A DNA stretch of 64,000 nt from Oceanobacillus zhaokaii (GCF_003352005.1 NZ_CP024848.1:3667001-3731000); one strand, 5' to 3'. Shown: positions 27,647 to 37,159, counted from the first letter of the stretch. Translations and numbers: made by a program. Notes: generated from the letters alone by a model not told the origin.

Positions 27647-28297
27647 TTAATAAGTATTTGCGAGACGTCTTTCTATGTACCTTAAGCCTAAACTCAACGG
27701 AATTGTGATAATTAAATAAATTAATGCGACTAATATATATACATCAAAAACAATAAATGTTTTAGCTGAGATAAGATCCGCTTGGTACATCAAGTCGGCA
27801 CCAGAAATTAGCGCTAAAATGGATGAGTTCTTCACTAAATTAATAAATTGATTTCCGATTGGAGGTATCACAATTCTAATTGCTTGTGGCAAAATAATCA
27901 TTCGCATTGTCTGCATATAATTTAGGCCCGATGATCTTGCTGCTTCTGTTTGCCCTTTTGGAATAGATAGAATACCCGAACGAATAGCTTCAGCAATAAA
28001 GGCTGATGTATAAATAGAAAGTGCAATTGTACCCGCTGTAATACCACTAAACTTTATTCCAATCGCAGGAGTACCAACAAAAAAGAAAAAGGCAATGACA
28101 ACCAAAGGAATATTTCTAAAAAACTCAACATACGCTGCTCCTACCCAACGCAATGGTGCAATGGGGGTAATACGCATAACGGCAATAATTGTTCCTATGA
28201 TAAAACTTGCGACTAACGCTGTTAAACTTGCGACAATCGTGACTTTAAAGCCATCCCAAAACATATCCGAGTAATCTACTAAAATCGAGAAGTCCAA
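27647..28297 (-). CDS. glnM: Glutamine/polar amino acid ABC permease GlnM, probable TTG start
   Basis: The other membrane subunit, 217 residues, with the EAA loop TEAARSSGLNYMQTMRMIILPQA and five helices. The upstream GTG at 28312 lies next to and inside the G-rich ribosome site (GGGGGGAG, 28310-28303), so the start is placed at TTG 28297, giving MDFSILVDY, which matches the MDF start of its partner GlnP. GTG 28300 is the alternative. A hairpin separates it from glnH. Confidence 0.87.
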   Translation of the reverse strand: MDFSILVDYSDMFWDGFKVTIVASLTALVASFIIGTIIAVMRITPIAPLRWVGAAYVEFFRNIPLVVIAFFFFVGTPAIGIKFSGITAGTIALSIYTSAFIAEAIRSGILSIPKGQTEAARSSGLNYMQTMRMIILPQAIRIVIPPIGNQFINLVKNSSILALISGADLMYQADLISAKTFIVFDVYILVALIYLIITIPLSLGLRYIERRLANTY

Positions 28298-28323
28298 CAC
28301 ATCTCCCCCCACTTCATTTAATT

Positions 28324-28348
28324 AGGATGAGCATAAAATGCTCATCCT
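28324..28348 (-). other. Intercistronic hairpin between glnH and glnM
   Basis: AGGATGAGCAT (28324-28334) and ATGCTCATCCT (28338-28348) form a perfect 11 bp stem with a three-base loop, right after glnH. It has no T run, so it should act by mRNA protection or partial attenuation, favouring the binding protein. Confidence 0.8.
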
Positions 28349-28376
28349 GTTAATTGATCCATCTAAACAATTATTT

Positions 28377-29198
28377 CTATTCCATATCAATCCATTCATT
28401 GTAAATCTCATCATATTTCCCATTATCTTTCATTGCCGTCAGAGCGTCATTGATTGCATCTACTAGCTCTTTTTGCCCTTTTTTAACGGCAACACCATAA
28501 GGCTCATCAGTGAACGTCCCACCTACCAATTCAAAAGAGTCGTCTTCCGAAGCCATTCCTAAAAGAATAGAGTTATCCGTTGTTAACGTATCGCCTTGCC
28601 CAGATTTCAGTGCAGTGAATGCCTCTTGGTAATTTTCGAATTCCAATACTTGAGCATCTGGAGCTGCTTCACGGATATTATCTGTGGAAGTAGAACCTTT
28701 TACTGCAAGTACCGTTGTGTCTTTTGTTAAGTCATCAACACTTTCGATGGGGCTGCCTTTTTTAACTAATAAAGATTGGCCTGCCTCAAAATAGACATCA
28801 GAGAAATCAACTTCTTTTTTACGTTCTTCAGAAATTGTCATGGTCGCGATAATCGCATCGATATCTCCCTTGTTTAATAAAGGTATTCTTGTCTTTGATG
28901 TAACCTCAACAAATTCAACTTTTGTTTCATCACCTACAATTTCTTTTGCGATTTGCTTAGCAATATCAATATCAAATCCTTCTACTTCACCTGAAGCTGG
29001 ATCCTTTAACCCAAAGAGTCTAGTATCATATTTCACACCAAAAATGATCTTATCGCGATCTTTAATATCCTCTAACACATTTCCGCCTTTTTCCCCATCT
29101 CCGCTTGCATTCTCACTACTAGAACCACATGCAGCTAATAGAATAATAGAAAGTAATGCCACTACTGCTAAAACCGATAATCTTTTTAGTTTTCTCAT
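28377..29198 (-). CDS. glnH: Polar amino acid-binding lipoprotein GlnH
   Basis: Extracellular substrate-binding lipoprotein, 273 residues, SBP_bac_3 family. Lipobox L-L-A-A-C24, a Ser/Gly linker, then the domain with DPASGEVEGFDIDIAKQIAK (about 68-87), TSKTRIPLLNKGDIDAIIAT and SGQGDTLTTDNSI, typical of glutamine/glutamate binders. ATG 29198 follows a G-rich site; the gap from glnQ is 16 bases. Confidence 0.9.
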   Translation of the reverse strand: MRKLKRLSVLAVVALLSIILLAACGSSSENASGDGEKGGNVLEDIKDRDKIIFGVKYDTRLFGLKDPASGEVEGFDIDIAKQIAKEIVGDETKVEFVEVTSKTRIPLLNKGDIDAIIATMTISEERKKEVDFSDVYFEAGQSLLVKKGSPIESVDDLTKDTTVLAVKGSTSTDNIREAAPDAQVLEFENYQEAFTALKSGQGDTLTTDNSILLGMASEDDSFELVGGTFTDEPYGVAVKKGQKELVDAINDALTAMKDNGKYDEIYNEWIDME

Positions 29199-29214
29199 TT
29201 TCTCCCTCTCCTCT

Positions 29215-29943
29215 TCAATGATTTAATACACGGTTAAGAAATAATTTTGCTCGATCCTCTTGCGGATTCTCAAAAAATTCCACAGGATCGGCCTCTTCAA
29301 GAATTTGACCTTCATCAATAAAAATAATTCGGTCTCCTACTTCTTTGGCAAATCCCATTTCATGTGTTACTACAACCATTGTCATACCCTCTTTTGCAAG
29401 CGCCTTCATAACATCTAATACTTCCCCAACCATCTCTGGGTCAAGTGCCGATGTCGGCTCGTCAAAGAGTAAAATTTCAGGTTTCATGGCAAGCGCCCTT
29501 GCAATTGCGACACGTTGTTGCTGTCCTCCTGAAAGCTGAGAAGGATAGGAAGAAGCTTTATTAGGAATACCCACTTTTCCTAAGTAGAACTCGGCTGTTT
29601 CTTTGGCTTCTTCCTTTGATTTCTTTAATACATTCATTGGGGCAAGCGTAATATTTTCAAGCGCCGTTTTATGAGGATATAAATTAAATTGCTGAAATAC
29701 CATGCCTATCCGTTGCCTAACTTTATTAATGTCCGTTTTTTTATCTTGAATTTCTTTATCTCCAACGATTAGCGAACCGTCAGATATTGTTTCAAGTTTA
29801 TTGATGCACCTCAATAACGTACTTTTCCCAGACCCTGATGGACCAATAATTACAACTACTTCTCCCCTGTTAATTGTAAGGTTAATGTCTTTTAATACAT
29901 GGAAGTCCCCAAAATACTTATTCACATTTTTAAAGGAAATCAT
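29215..29943 (-). CDS. glnQ: Polar amino acid ABC transporter ATPase GlnQ
   Basis: Single-domain ATPase, 242 residues: Walker [10 protein letters not shown] (about 32-40), Q-loop in [20 protein letters not shown], Walker [11 protein letters not shown] and the switch His in VVTHEMG. ATG 29943 is chosen because GGGGGGAAGAC precedes it; the ATG at 29961 lies upstream of that site. First gene of the glnQHMP operon. Confidence 0.93.
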   Translation of the reverse strand: MISFKNVNKYFGDFHVLKDINLTINRGEVVVIIGPSGSGKSTLLRCINKLETISDGSLIVGDKEIQDKKTDINKVRQRIGMVFQQFNLYPHKTALENITLAPMNVLKKSKEEAKETAEFYLGKVGIPNKASSYPSQLSGGQQQRVAIARALAMKPEILLFDEPTSALDPEMVGEVLDVMKALAKEGMTMVVVTHEMGFAKEVGDRIIFIDEGQILEEADPVEFFENPQEDRAKLFLNRVLNH

Positions 29944-30175
29944 GTCTTCCCCCCTTTCCATTAAAATACAAGCGTATTAACCAATAAGGAATTTAAACAT
30001 TTTCTTTTTGTGGATTAATAAGATATATTAAAACCAATAATTCTTCTGACTCACATATTCTATGTCTATCCGCCTATGCACAAAAGAAATAATTATGTAT
30101 CATCCTTATTAGAAAACTTGGCTGTGACCATGCCTGTCGGTGACGCAAAATCCCCCTTTTAAAAATCATATTTGT
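29944..30175 (-). other. Long untranslated leader of the gln operon
   Basis: Between the promoter and glnQ lie about 230 bases without a gene. A block near 30130-30165 (minus strand GCGTCACC, GACAGG, CATGGTCAC, AGCC) is richer in G+C than the rest and can pair internally (GTCACC/GGTCAC-like and GGC/GCC). I do not recognise a known riboswitch or a T-box, and no T-tailed terminator is evident. Confidence 0.35.
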
Positions 30176-30181
30176 AGTTGT

Positions 30182-30211
30182 ATTTTACACATAGGTTCAC
30201 TCAATTGTCAA
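30182..30211 (-). promoter_or_regulatory. Promoter of the glnQHMP operon
   Basis: On the minus strand TTGACA (30211-30206), 18 bp, TAAAAT (30187-30182). The transcript would have a leader of about 230 bases before glnQ. Confidence 0.65.
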
Positions 30212-30364
30212 ACAATTCATAAATAATAATATTGAGCGAATAGGCATAATATTGTCTAATTTTGTCGAAAAAAATTAGGAAAAATCAGTGGTTTGTGATC
30301 TTTTCACTAAAAACTATGCATAGCCAATCTATTCAGCGACTGCCTCCGTTCTTCAAAAACAAAA

Positions 30365-30398
30365 AGAGACAAGGAGGCGATTAAGCTTCCTTGTCTCT
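30365..30398 (-). terminator. Terminator of opp operon 2
   Basis: AGAGACAAGGA (30365-30375) pairs with TCCTTGTCTCT (30388-30398); on the minus strand it is followed by TTTTTG and more T. It lies 6 bases after the oppF stop. Confidence 0.9.
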
Positions 30399-30403
30399 AT
30401 ATT

Positions 30404-31339
30404 CTATTTTTGAGCAGCTTCTTTCTTGTACTGCTCAAATTCTTTTGTAGTGCAACGTACCCAATGTCTTGGGCTCACTTCTCTAAATTCAGGTACTTCA
30501 CTTGAATCGTGTACTGTTGGATCATATGTGATACGTTTGCGATTACGTTCATATTCAGGATCTGGCAGAGGTATTGCTGAAAGCAGTGATTTCGTATATG
30601 GATGAATTGGGTTATTGTATAATTCTTCACTATCTGCAAGTTCTACTAAATTCCCTAAATACATTACACCAATTCGATCACTAATATATTTAACCATTGA
30701 AAGGTCATGCGCAATAAATAAGTACGTTAGCCCACGATCTTTTTGCAATCTTTTCAGCAAGTTTACAACCTGTGCTTGAATCGATACGTCCAGTGCAGAG
30801 ATAGGTTCATCGGCAATAATGAACTCTGGTTCTACCGCAAGTGCACGAGCAATCCCTATCCGTTGTCGTTGTCCACCACTGAACTCATGCGGAAATCTTG
30901 TTGCATGCTCGCGGTTTAAACCAACGACTTCTAATAATTCTTCCACACGTTCTTTCCGTTCTTTTTCGTTTTTAACTAATTTATGAACGTCTAATCCCTC
31001 TGCGATAATGTCCAATACCGTCATACGCGGATTTAGTGAAGAAGATGGATCTTGGAAAATCATCTGCATTTTACGATTGAATTTTAATAATTCTTTTTTG
31101 GACTTTTTCCCATGAACATCTTCACCATTAAACTTAACTTCTCCACCTGTTGCATCATACAGTCGGATGATTGTTCTTCCCGTTGTCGATTTTCCAGATC
31201 CTGATTCACCAACAAGTCCAAACGTTTCACCACGAAGAATATCAAAGGATACACCATCAACAGCTTTAACCGTTTTGTTTCGTCCGACATCAAAATGCTT
31301 CTGTAAATTAATAACTTCTAATAATTTATCTTCTGCCAT
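30404..31339 (-). CDS. oppF: Oligopeptide ABC transporter ATPase OppF (operon 2), no Cys cluster
   Basis: ATPase of the second peptide importer, 311 residues. It has Walker [17 protein letters not shown] and ADEPISALD. It is shorter than OppF of operon 1 at its end: after RNRKRITYDP the chain goes to EVPEFREVSPRHWVRC without the GC-x5-C-x6-C set, so no Fe-S cluster can form. As I recall, this is also how B. subtilis OppF ends. ATG 31339 shares a base with the oppD stop. Confidence 0.92.
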   Translation of the reverse strand: MAEDKLLEVINLQKHFDVGRNKTVKAVDGVSFDILRGETFGLVGESGSGKSTTGRTIIRLYDATGGEVKFNGEDVHGKKSKKELLKFNRKMQMIFQDPSSSLNPRMTVLDIIAEGLDVHKLVKNEKERKERVEELLEVVGLNREHATRFPHEFSGGQRQRIGIARALAVEPEFIIADEPISALDVSIQAQVVNLLKRLQKDRGLTYLFIAHDLSMVKYISDRIGVMYLGNLVELADSEELYNNPIHPYTKSLLSAIPLPDPEYERNRKRITYDPTVHDSSEVPEFREVSPRHWVRCTTKEFEQYKKEAAQK

Positions 31340-32382
31340 TATTGTTCACCTTCCATTTTCGAAAAACCTTGCATTCTACGCTTTACGGATTCTGGAGGCT
31401 CAATTTTCGGTGCATCTTCATGAAGCAACCATGTCGCTGCATAATGTGTGTCCGATACTTTAAACATCGGTGGCTCCATCACAGTATCAATTTCAAGAGC
31501 AAACTTGTTCCTTGGTGCAAATGCATCCCCTTTTGGAGGATTAAGCAAATCTGGAGGACTTCCAGGAATAGCATACAGCTCTTCATCCGAACTATCCAGT
31601 GTTGGCATGGAGCCGAGTAATCCCCATGTATATGGGTGCTTCGGATTATAGAAGATATCATCTACCGTTCCAACTTCTACTACTTTCCCCGCGTACATTA
31701 CTGCCACTCGGTCAGCAACATTCGCAACTACCCCTAAGTCATGGGTAATAAAAATTAACGCACTATTTGTTTCCTCTTGGATTTTTTTCATCAATTCCAA
31801 GATTTGTGCTTGAATGGTTACATCAAGTGCTGTTGTTGGTTCGTCAGCAATCAATAATTTAGGGTTACATGCAAGTGCAATTGCGATAACAACACGTTGA
31901 CGCATCCCACCAGAAAACTGATGTGGGTATTGATTCATACGAACATCTGGATGTGGAATCCCAACTAATTCCAATAACTCTGTTGCTTTTTTCTTTGCGT
32001 CTGCACGATTCATATTTTGATGTTTGATCAGACCTTCCATAATCTGGTTTCCAACTTTCATTGTTGGATTAAGGGAAGACATCGGATCTTGGAACACCAT
32101 TGCAATATCATTACCACGGATTTTCTGCATTTCCTTCGCTGATTTCTTAACAAGGTCTTCTCCTTCAAACAGGATTTGACCTGATTTGATAAATCCTTGT
32201 GGTTTCGGAAGCAATCCCATTAGCGTTGTCGATGTTACAGATTTACCTGAACCTGACTCACCAACAATTGCTAGTGTTTCTCCTTTATTTAAATCAAAGC
32301 TTACACCGCGAACAGCTTGTACTTCGCCATTGTAGGTGTTAAATGATACTTTTAAATCTTTGACTTCTAATAATTTACTCAT
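31339..32382 (-). CDS. oppD: Oligopeptide ABC transporter ATPase OppD (operon 2), no Cys cluster
   Basis: 347 residues with [16 protein letters not shown] and ADEPTTALD. The C-terminal segment reads PPKGDAFAPRNKFALEID, where operon 1 has [11 protein letters not shown]..., and later YAATWLL in place of AACWLL: all four cluster cysteines are gone. A ribosome site precedes ATG 32382, 18 bases after oppC. Confidence 0.93.
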   Translation of the reverse strand: MSKLLEVKDLKVSFNTYNGEVQAVRGVSFDLNKGETLAIVGESGSGKSVTSTTLMGLLPKPQGFIKSGQILFEGEDLVKKSAKEMQKIRGNDIAMVFQDPMSSLNPTMKVGNQIMEGLIKHQNMNRADAKKKATELLELVGIPHPDVRMNQYPHQFSGGMRQRVVIAIALACNPKLLIADEPTTALDVTIQAQILELMKKIQEETNSALIFITHDLGVVANVADRVAVMYAGKVVEVGTVDDIFYNPKHPYTWGLLGSMPTLDSSDEELYAIPGSPPDLLNPPKGDAFAPRNKFALEIDTVMEPPMFKVSDTHYAATWLLHEDAPKIEPPESVKRRMQGFSKMEGEQ

Positions 32383-32400
32383 TTAATAACACCTACCTTC

Positions 32401-33555
32401 TTATTTATGCATTTTCGGATCAAACGCATCACGTAATCCGTCCCCAATTAGATTGAATGCAATCATAATTAACGAAATCAAGACTGCTGGGTACACTAAT
32501 AAATATGGATATAATCTCAAATTATCAAAACCTGCATTAATCAATGAACCGAGTGATGCATCTGGAGGAACAATACCTAGACCAATAAAGCTCAAGAATG
32601 CTTCAAAGAAGATTGCATCGGGAATTGTAAACATCGTATTGATGATTATAATCCCACTAATATTTGGCAATAAATGTTTCATTATTACTTTGCCATTTGT
32701 TTGACCCAAGGTTCGTGCTGCAAGAACAAATTCTTGGTTTTTAAGTTTTAATACTTCACCACGGACAATCCGTGCCATCCCTGTCCATCCTGTAATAGAG
32801 AGGGCGACGACAATCGACGTTATCCCAGGCTGGAGGACGAGCATCATTAATAGAATGACGACGAGGTTCGGTATCCCGACAAGAATCTCGACGATTCGCA
32901 TCATGACGTTATCGACTTTCCCACCATAAAATCCGGCAATACCACCGTAAGCAACACCTACTACAAGTCCGATGACCGCTGCAACAAATGCAATGATCAA
33001 TGAAACTCTAGTACCTTCCCATAGACGTGTCCATTGATCACGACCGAGTGTATCCGTTCCTAACCAGAAATACTCGTCAGACATGTCTTTCGCATCGTAG
33101 ATATGATAAGTCGCATTAACAACTGCAGAGTTTCTGCTGCCGTCGCCTTCATCAACAACTTCTATATCTATAAAATCTTCATTATTATCATAACGTGCAA
33201 TAGCATTTGCAGTCGCCGCTTCAACATCATTACCGCGGTACTTTCCACTTAACGTTCCATCAAAACCAAGCCAAGAAATATTTTCTAAGACGGGTACATG
33301 TGGAGGCATCTTCGCTCTCATTAAATCCTGATCGTCAGAACCATGTTCATTCATAGACGGTCCAAAAATACTCATAAGGATAACGATAATGATTAAAACT
33401 ACACTAACTACTGCTAATTTATTTTTGAAAAAGGCTCTTCTAGCATCCTGCATAAAAGTTCTGCTCGGACCAGAAATCTTTTCACTAGTATCTTCTTTTC
33501 GTACTAATGGAACGAGCAGTTCCTTTGGTATCTTATTTTGATCGTTTGTAGCCAT
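32401..33555 (-). CDS. oppC: Oligopeptide ABC permease OppC (operon 2)
   Basis: 384 residues, about 75 longer than OppC of operon 1. The extra part is a large extracellular insert (about residues 70-150, acidic, with DNNEDFIDIEVVDEGDG) between helix 1 and the GTDTLGRDQWTR motif. The core has five helices and the EAA loop AARTLGQTNGKVIMKHLLPN. It starts 1 base after oppB ends. The insert is known in Gram-positive OppC and may contact the binding protein. Confidence 0.92.
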   Translation of the reverse strand: MATNDQNKIPKELLVPLVRKEDTSEKISGPSRTFMQDARRAFFKNKLAVVSVVLIIIVILMSIFGPSMNEHGSDDQDLMRAKMPPHVPVLENISWLGFDGTLSGKYRGNDVEAATANAIARYDNNEDFIDIEVVDEGDGSRNSAVVNATYHIYDAKDMSDEYFWLGTDTLGRDQWTRLWEGTRVSLIIAFVAAVIGLVVGVAYGGIAGFYGGKVDNVMMRIVEILVGIPNLVVILLMMLVLQPGITSIVVALSITGWTGMARIVRGEVLKLKNQEFVLAARTLGQTNGKVIMKHLLPNISGIIIINTMFTIPDAIFFEAFLSFIGLGIVPPDASLGSLINAGFDNLRLYPYLLVYPAVLISLIMIAFNLIGDGLRDAFDPKMHK

Positions 33556-33556
33556 A

Positions 33557-34486
33557 TTAACTATTACCTCCCGAAACTCTTATTCTAGGATCTATTAATC
33601 CGTAAAGGAGGTCAATTACTAAAATAATTACAACAAATAAGAAAGCAAATAACAAGGTTGTCCCCATAATTGTTGGATAATCATTTACGAGAACTGACGT
33701 GACAAACTGTTCTCCAATTCCAGGTATAGCAAAAATTTGTTCAATAACCATCGACCCTGTCAGCATACTTACTGCCATTGGTCCAATAACCGTAATTAAC
33801 GGAATTAACCCATTACGTAATCCATGTTTAAATACAACTCCAGCTTCTCCAATTCCCTTCGCACGAGCGGTAAGAATAAAGTTGGAATTTAATACTTCCA
33901 CCATTTCCGTTCGAATAAACCGGGCAGCTGTAGCCATCGGGAATATCATTAATGCAATGGTTGGCAGGATTGAATATTCAAATCCTCCCCATAATGCAAC
34001 AGGGAACCATTCTAATTGAACTGCAAATACGTATTGCAGAAGTCCTGCAAAAACAAAGTTGGGGATGGAGGATCCTAACACAGCGATTACTGTTGAGGTA
34101 TAATCGATAGCACCGTTACGGAATACTGCTGCAATTAATCCCAAGATTATTCCTAGAAAAGATCCGATCAACAATGATTGAAGACCTAATTGTAGTGAAG
34201 GACCCATACGATCCACTAATATTTTTGTTACTGGTGTGTTATCAAAAGCAAAGGAAATTCCTAGATCACCTTGTGCTAATCCACCAAGATACTTCAAATA
34301 TTGCACAGGTACAGGGTCATTTAAGCCGTATTTTTCTAATACGATTGCTTTTTGTTGTTCACTAAGTTTATCTTCAGCATTTAACGGGCTACCAGGTAGC
34401 ATTTTCATAAGGAAGAATGAAACAGTAGCGATAATGAATAGCGTAATTAACATATAGAATAACCGTCGTAATATATAGCGGAACAT
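33557..34486 (-). CDS. oppB: Oligopeptide ABC permease OppB (operon 2)
   Basis: 309 residues, six helices, start MFRYILRRLFYML, EAA loop TARAKGIGEAGVVFKHGLRNG, end [17 protein letters not shown] 34486 has AGGAGGTG ahead; the longer frame to 34507 runs through it. A perfect hairpin lies between it and oppA. Confidence 0.92.
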   Translation of the reverse strand: MFRYILRRLFYMLITLFIIATVSFFLMKMLPGSPLNAEDKLSEQQKAIVLEKYGLNDPVPVQYLKYLGGLAQGDLGISFAFDNTPVTKILVDRMGPSLQLGLQSLLIGSFLGIILGLIAAVFRNGAIDYTSTVIAVLGSSIPNFVFAGLLQYVFAVQLEWFPVALWGGFEYSILPTIALMIFPMATAARFIRTEMVEVLNSNFILTARAKGIGEAGVVFKHGLRNGLIPLITVIGPMAVSMLTGSMVIEQIFAIPGIGEQFVTSVLVNDYPTIMGTTLLFAFLFVVIILVIDLLYGLIDPRIRVSGGNS

Positions 34487-34566
34487 ACCAGCACCTCCTA
34501 GATTCAAATTAAATTCATAAGGAACACAAAATGTTCAATATTATAAGATATTTTTCTCACAATGGA

Positions 34567-34606
34567 ACAAGAGAGTTATGACTCTTTTGGAGGCAAACTC
34601 TCTTGT
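34567..34606 (-). other. Intercistronic hairpin between oppA and oppB (operon 2)
   Basis: ACAAGAGAGTT (34567-34577) pairs perfectly with AACTCTCTTGT (34596-34606), loop 18 bases, 42 bases after the oppA stop, without a T run. It is likely an mRNA-stabilising or attenuating element. Confidence 0.8.
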
Positions 34607-34647
34607 CAATTATTGATTAGCTTATTCGATTAGCAAAAATCAAACAA

Positions 34648-36354
34648 TTATTCAGCGGAACCAACACTAGCCCATTTATATTCATATGTTGGGCCAAATG
34701 GGTTTACAATAACACCCTCTACTTTTGGTGACTGTAGCTGTGCTACTGCTTTTTGATAAATTGGTGCAATTGCTGCATCTTCAAATAAAATCTTTTCAGC
34801 TTCTAAGAAGTTTTCATATCTTGCTACATTATCTGTTGCAAGTTCTGTTGTTGTTGCATTGATTAATTCATCGTATTCAGGATTTGAATAACCCATCTTA
34901 TTATTTTCACCATCTGTCAAGAATAAGTTCAAGAAAGTGTATGGATCAAGGAAGTCTGGTCCCCATCCTGAAATTAGAAGATCGTAATCCATTGCTGTAT
35001 CTAAATCAAGACGTTGTTCAAATGGAACGTTTTTCAATGTTACTTTCAAACCAGGCAGATTTGTAGATAATTGGTTAGCTAAATATTCACCCATTACTTT
35101 AGCACTTTCACCATCATCACCAAGTAACTCAAGTTCTACTGTATCTGTTCCAAGCTCTTCAAGACCTTTTTCCCAGTATTCTTGTGCTTTTTCAACATCA
35201 TATGTTACAAGATCGCCACTAACTTCACGGAAGTCCTTACCAGCATCTGGTGAGCCCTCTGGCAAGCGTGAAAAGTCAGCAGGAATAATTCCATTTGCAA
35301 CGAGTGATCCATTATTTAGAATTTCATTAACAATCGCTTCTTTATTAAATGCTCTGCTGATTGCAGCACGGATATTTTTGTTAGCAAGTGCTTCGTTTCT
35401 AGTTTGATTCATTTTCAAATAGAATATTGATGTTTGTGGTTCAACTGTATAATCTTCATGTGTAGCATATTGGTCAACAAGATCAGATGATAATGGAGCA
35501 CGGTCTACTGTACCTGCTTCATATAGATCGACACCTGTTTGTGGTTTTTTAACTACTTCATAAGTCATTTTATCTAACTGTACTGTTTCAGCATCCCAGT
35601 ATTCTTCATTTTTCACAAGATTCCATGAGTTGCTTGTACTCTCCCAGTCTTCTAAAACATATGGTCCATTAGCTAATAATGTGTCAGAACTTGTAGCAAA
35701 TTTATTGCCTTGTTCTTCAACAAATTTTTGGTTCAATGGTAAGAATGTACCAAATGTTGTTAATGACTCAAAATATGCTGTTGGGTTTTCTAATTCAACA
35801 ACTAATGTGAAGTCACCATCTGCTTTAACACCTAAGTCTTCAACTGGTGCTTCACCTGTGCTTACAGCTGTAGCATTTTTGATAACACCGCTCATCATGT
35901 ATGGACCGTATTCTGATCCAGTTTCAGGATTCACTGCACGTTGCCATGCATATACAAAGTCATGCGCTGTTACTGGGTCACCATTGGACCATACTGCGTC
36001 TTCACGCAATGTGAATGTCCATGTAAGACCATCTTCACTTACTTCATGATCTTTTGCAATACCTTCAACAGGTTGTGCATTTTCACCTAGACGATATAAA
36101 CCTTCCATTGTTGCTCCTAAGAACTGGAAGCCATATTCATCTGTTGCTAACGAAGGGTCCATAGATGGAATTTGATCCCCATTAACAAAATTAAGTACAT
36201 TTTCTCCTTCTGTTGCTGTATCTTCTGTACCTGTTGCTCCTTGTTCTGCGTTGTCAGATGATTCTTTTGTACCACCATCTCCTCCGCCACAGGCAACCAG
36301 GACACTTAATAATAAACCAAAGGCAAGTAATAATGCCCAATTTTTAAGCTTCAT
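34648..36354 (-). CDS. oppA: Oligopeptide-binding lipoprotein OppA (operon 2)
   Basis: 568 residues. Lipobox V-L-V-A-C22 is followed by GGGDGG and an acidic linker to about residue 52. SBP_bac_5 domain with AKDHEVSEDGLTWTFTLRED and DPVTAHDFVYAWQRA. It is only moderately like OppA of operon 1 (ordering and motifs are the same, the linker differs), so the two importers are old paralogues rather than a recent copy. First gene of operon 2. Confidence 0.92.
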   Translation of the reverse strand: MKLKNWALLLAFGLLLSVLVACGGGDGGTKESSDNAEQGATGTEDTATEGENVLNFVNGDQIPSMDPSLATDEYGFQFLGATMEGLYRLGENAQPVEGIAKDHEVSEDGLTWTFTLREDAVWSNGDPVTAHDFVYAWQRAVNPETGSEYGPYMMSGVIKNATAVSTGEAPVEDLGVKADGDFTLVVELENPTAYFESLTTFGTFLPLNQKFVEEQGNKFATSSDTLLANGPYVLEDWESTSNSWNLVKNEEYWDAETVQLDKMTYEVVKKPQTGVDLYEAGTVDRAPLSSDLVDQYATHEDYTVEPQTSIFYLKMNQTRNEALANKNIRAAISRAFNKEAIVNEILNNGSLVANGIIPADFSRLPEGSPDAGKDFREVSGDLVTYDVEKAQEYWEKGLEELGTDTVELELLGDDGESAKVMGEYLANQLSTNLPGLKVTLKNVPFEQRLDLDTAMDYDLLISGWGPDFLDPYTFLNLFLTDGENNKMGYSNPEYDELINATTTELATDNVARYENFLEAEKILFEDAAIAPIYQKAVAQLQSPKVEGVIVNPFGPTYEYKWASVGSAE

Positions 36355-36475
36355 ATTTCTTTGACCTCCCTATAGTTGTTTTTTTCTGAAAATTCAAGAT
36401 AAAGAAGCTATTCATTTACTTGTAATGAGAATTATATCGTTATTCCAATAAGAATGCAAAGTTTTTTTACAATAT

Positions 36476-36503
36476 AGTATAATTTCTGCTAACTTCTGTC
36501 GAA
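36476..36503 (-). promoter_or_regulatory. Possible promoter of opp operon 2
   Basis: On the minus strand TTCGAC (36503-36498), 16 bp, TATACT (36481-36476), about 120 bases before oppA. The -35 box is weak. Confidence 0.45.
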
Positions 36504-36649
36504 CAATGTCGCTATAACTGTGGCTTTAGCCTCATTTTGGAAATATTTGTTAAATCGTTTTATTCAACTTTTTTATTTGATTATGATATACTATCGTTCG
36601 TTACAGCTACTTTGACGATAAAATTATTAGAATTATAGGTGGAACTAAC

Positions 36650-37012
36650 ATGAGAGATAAACAGTATCTATATCTTGTCCTAAATTTAATTATTACCTCA
36701 CTCTTATTCCTCTTTTTTTCTGATCAGTATAATATCACCAATTTTATCAATACGTTATTTTATATTTCTCTTCTCTACATTATTATCGGATTGTTTCTGT
36801 ATATAAAACGAGGTGGCTTCTTTGATGGAATTACATTTGGTTTTAGAAGGTTTTGGAGCGTGATGTCGAGGCATCCCGATTATCTAGAGGAATGGAAGGA
36901 GAAGCCTTTACCTTCGGAGAGCAAGAATGAGAAATTCTACCGTTTTATAAAATTTCAAGGAATTGCCTTATTTATTATTTTGGTAGTTTTGTTGGTTATC
37001 TATTATTTATAA
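36650..37012 (+). CDS. DUF3899 family small membrane protein
   Basis: 120 residues with three predicted membrane helices (about 8-26, 31-51, 98-119) and a cytoplasmic basic/Pro-rich loop with FRRFWSVMSRHPDYLEEWKEKPLP between the second and third. The pattern is that of DUF3899, of unknown function. It is divergent from opp operon 2, with a likely TATACT -10 near 36588. AGGTGG lies before the ATG. Confidence 0.7.
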   Translation: MRDKQYLYLVLNLIITSLLFLFFSDQYNITNFINTLFYISLLYIIIGLFLYIKRGGFFDGITFGFRRFWSVMSRHPDYLEEWKEKPLPSESKNEKFYRFIKFQGIALFIILVVLLVIYYL

Positions 37013-37053
37013 GAAAACAAAATAGTGAGGAGGGCTCACAGGCCTACCGCTCC

Positions 37054-37159
37054 GGAAATACACTACGCTTTCCGCGGGTGGCTGGTGAGCCTCCTCGCAC
37101 TAACGCACTTCGCAGTCTCACCTAGGCCATTCCTCCCGCAGGAGTCTCCGTGTATTTCC
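37054..37159 (-). repeat. R1 repeat, copy C (short form, minus orientation)
   Basis: 106 bp with arms GGAAATACAC (37054-37063) and GTGTATTTCC (37150-37159) and all inner stems. In the apical hairpin GCAC is changed to GTGC, which still pairs through two G-U pairs. It lies downstream of the DUF3899 gene. The remainder of the gap to 37314 has no gene that I can see. Confidence 0.88.

Noticed and set aside
29944..30175. T-box or glutamine riboswitch in the gln leader
   Set aside because: No AGGGTGGNACCGCG T-box sequence, no specifier stem and no T-tailed terminator are visible.
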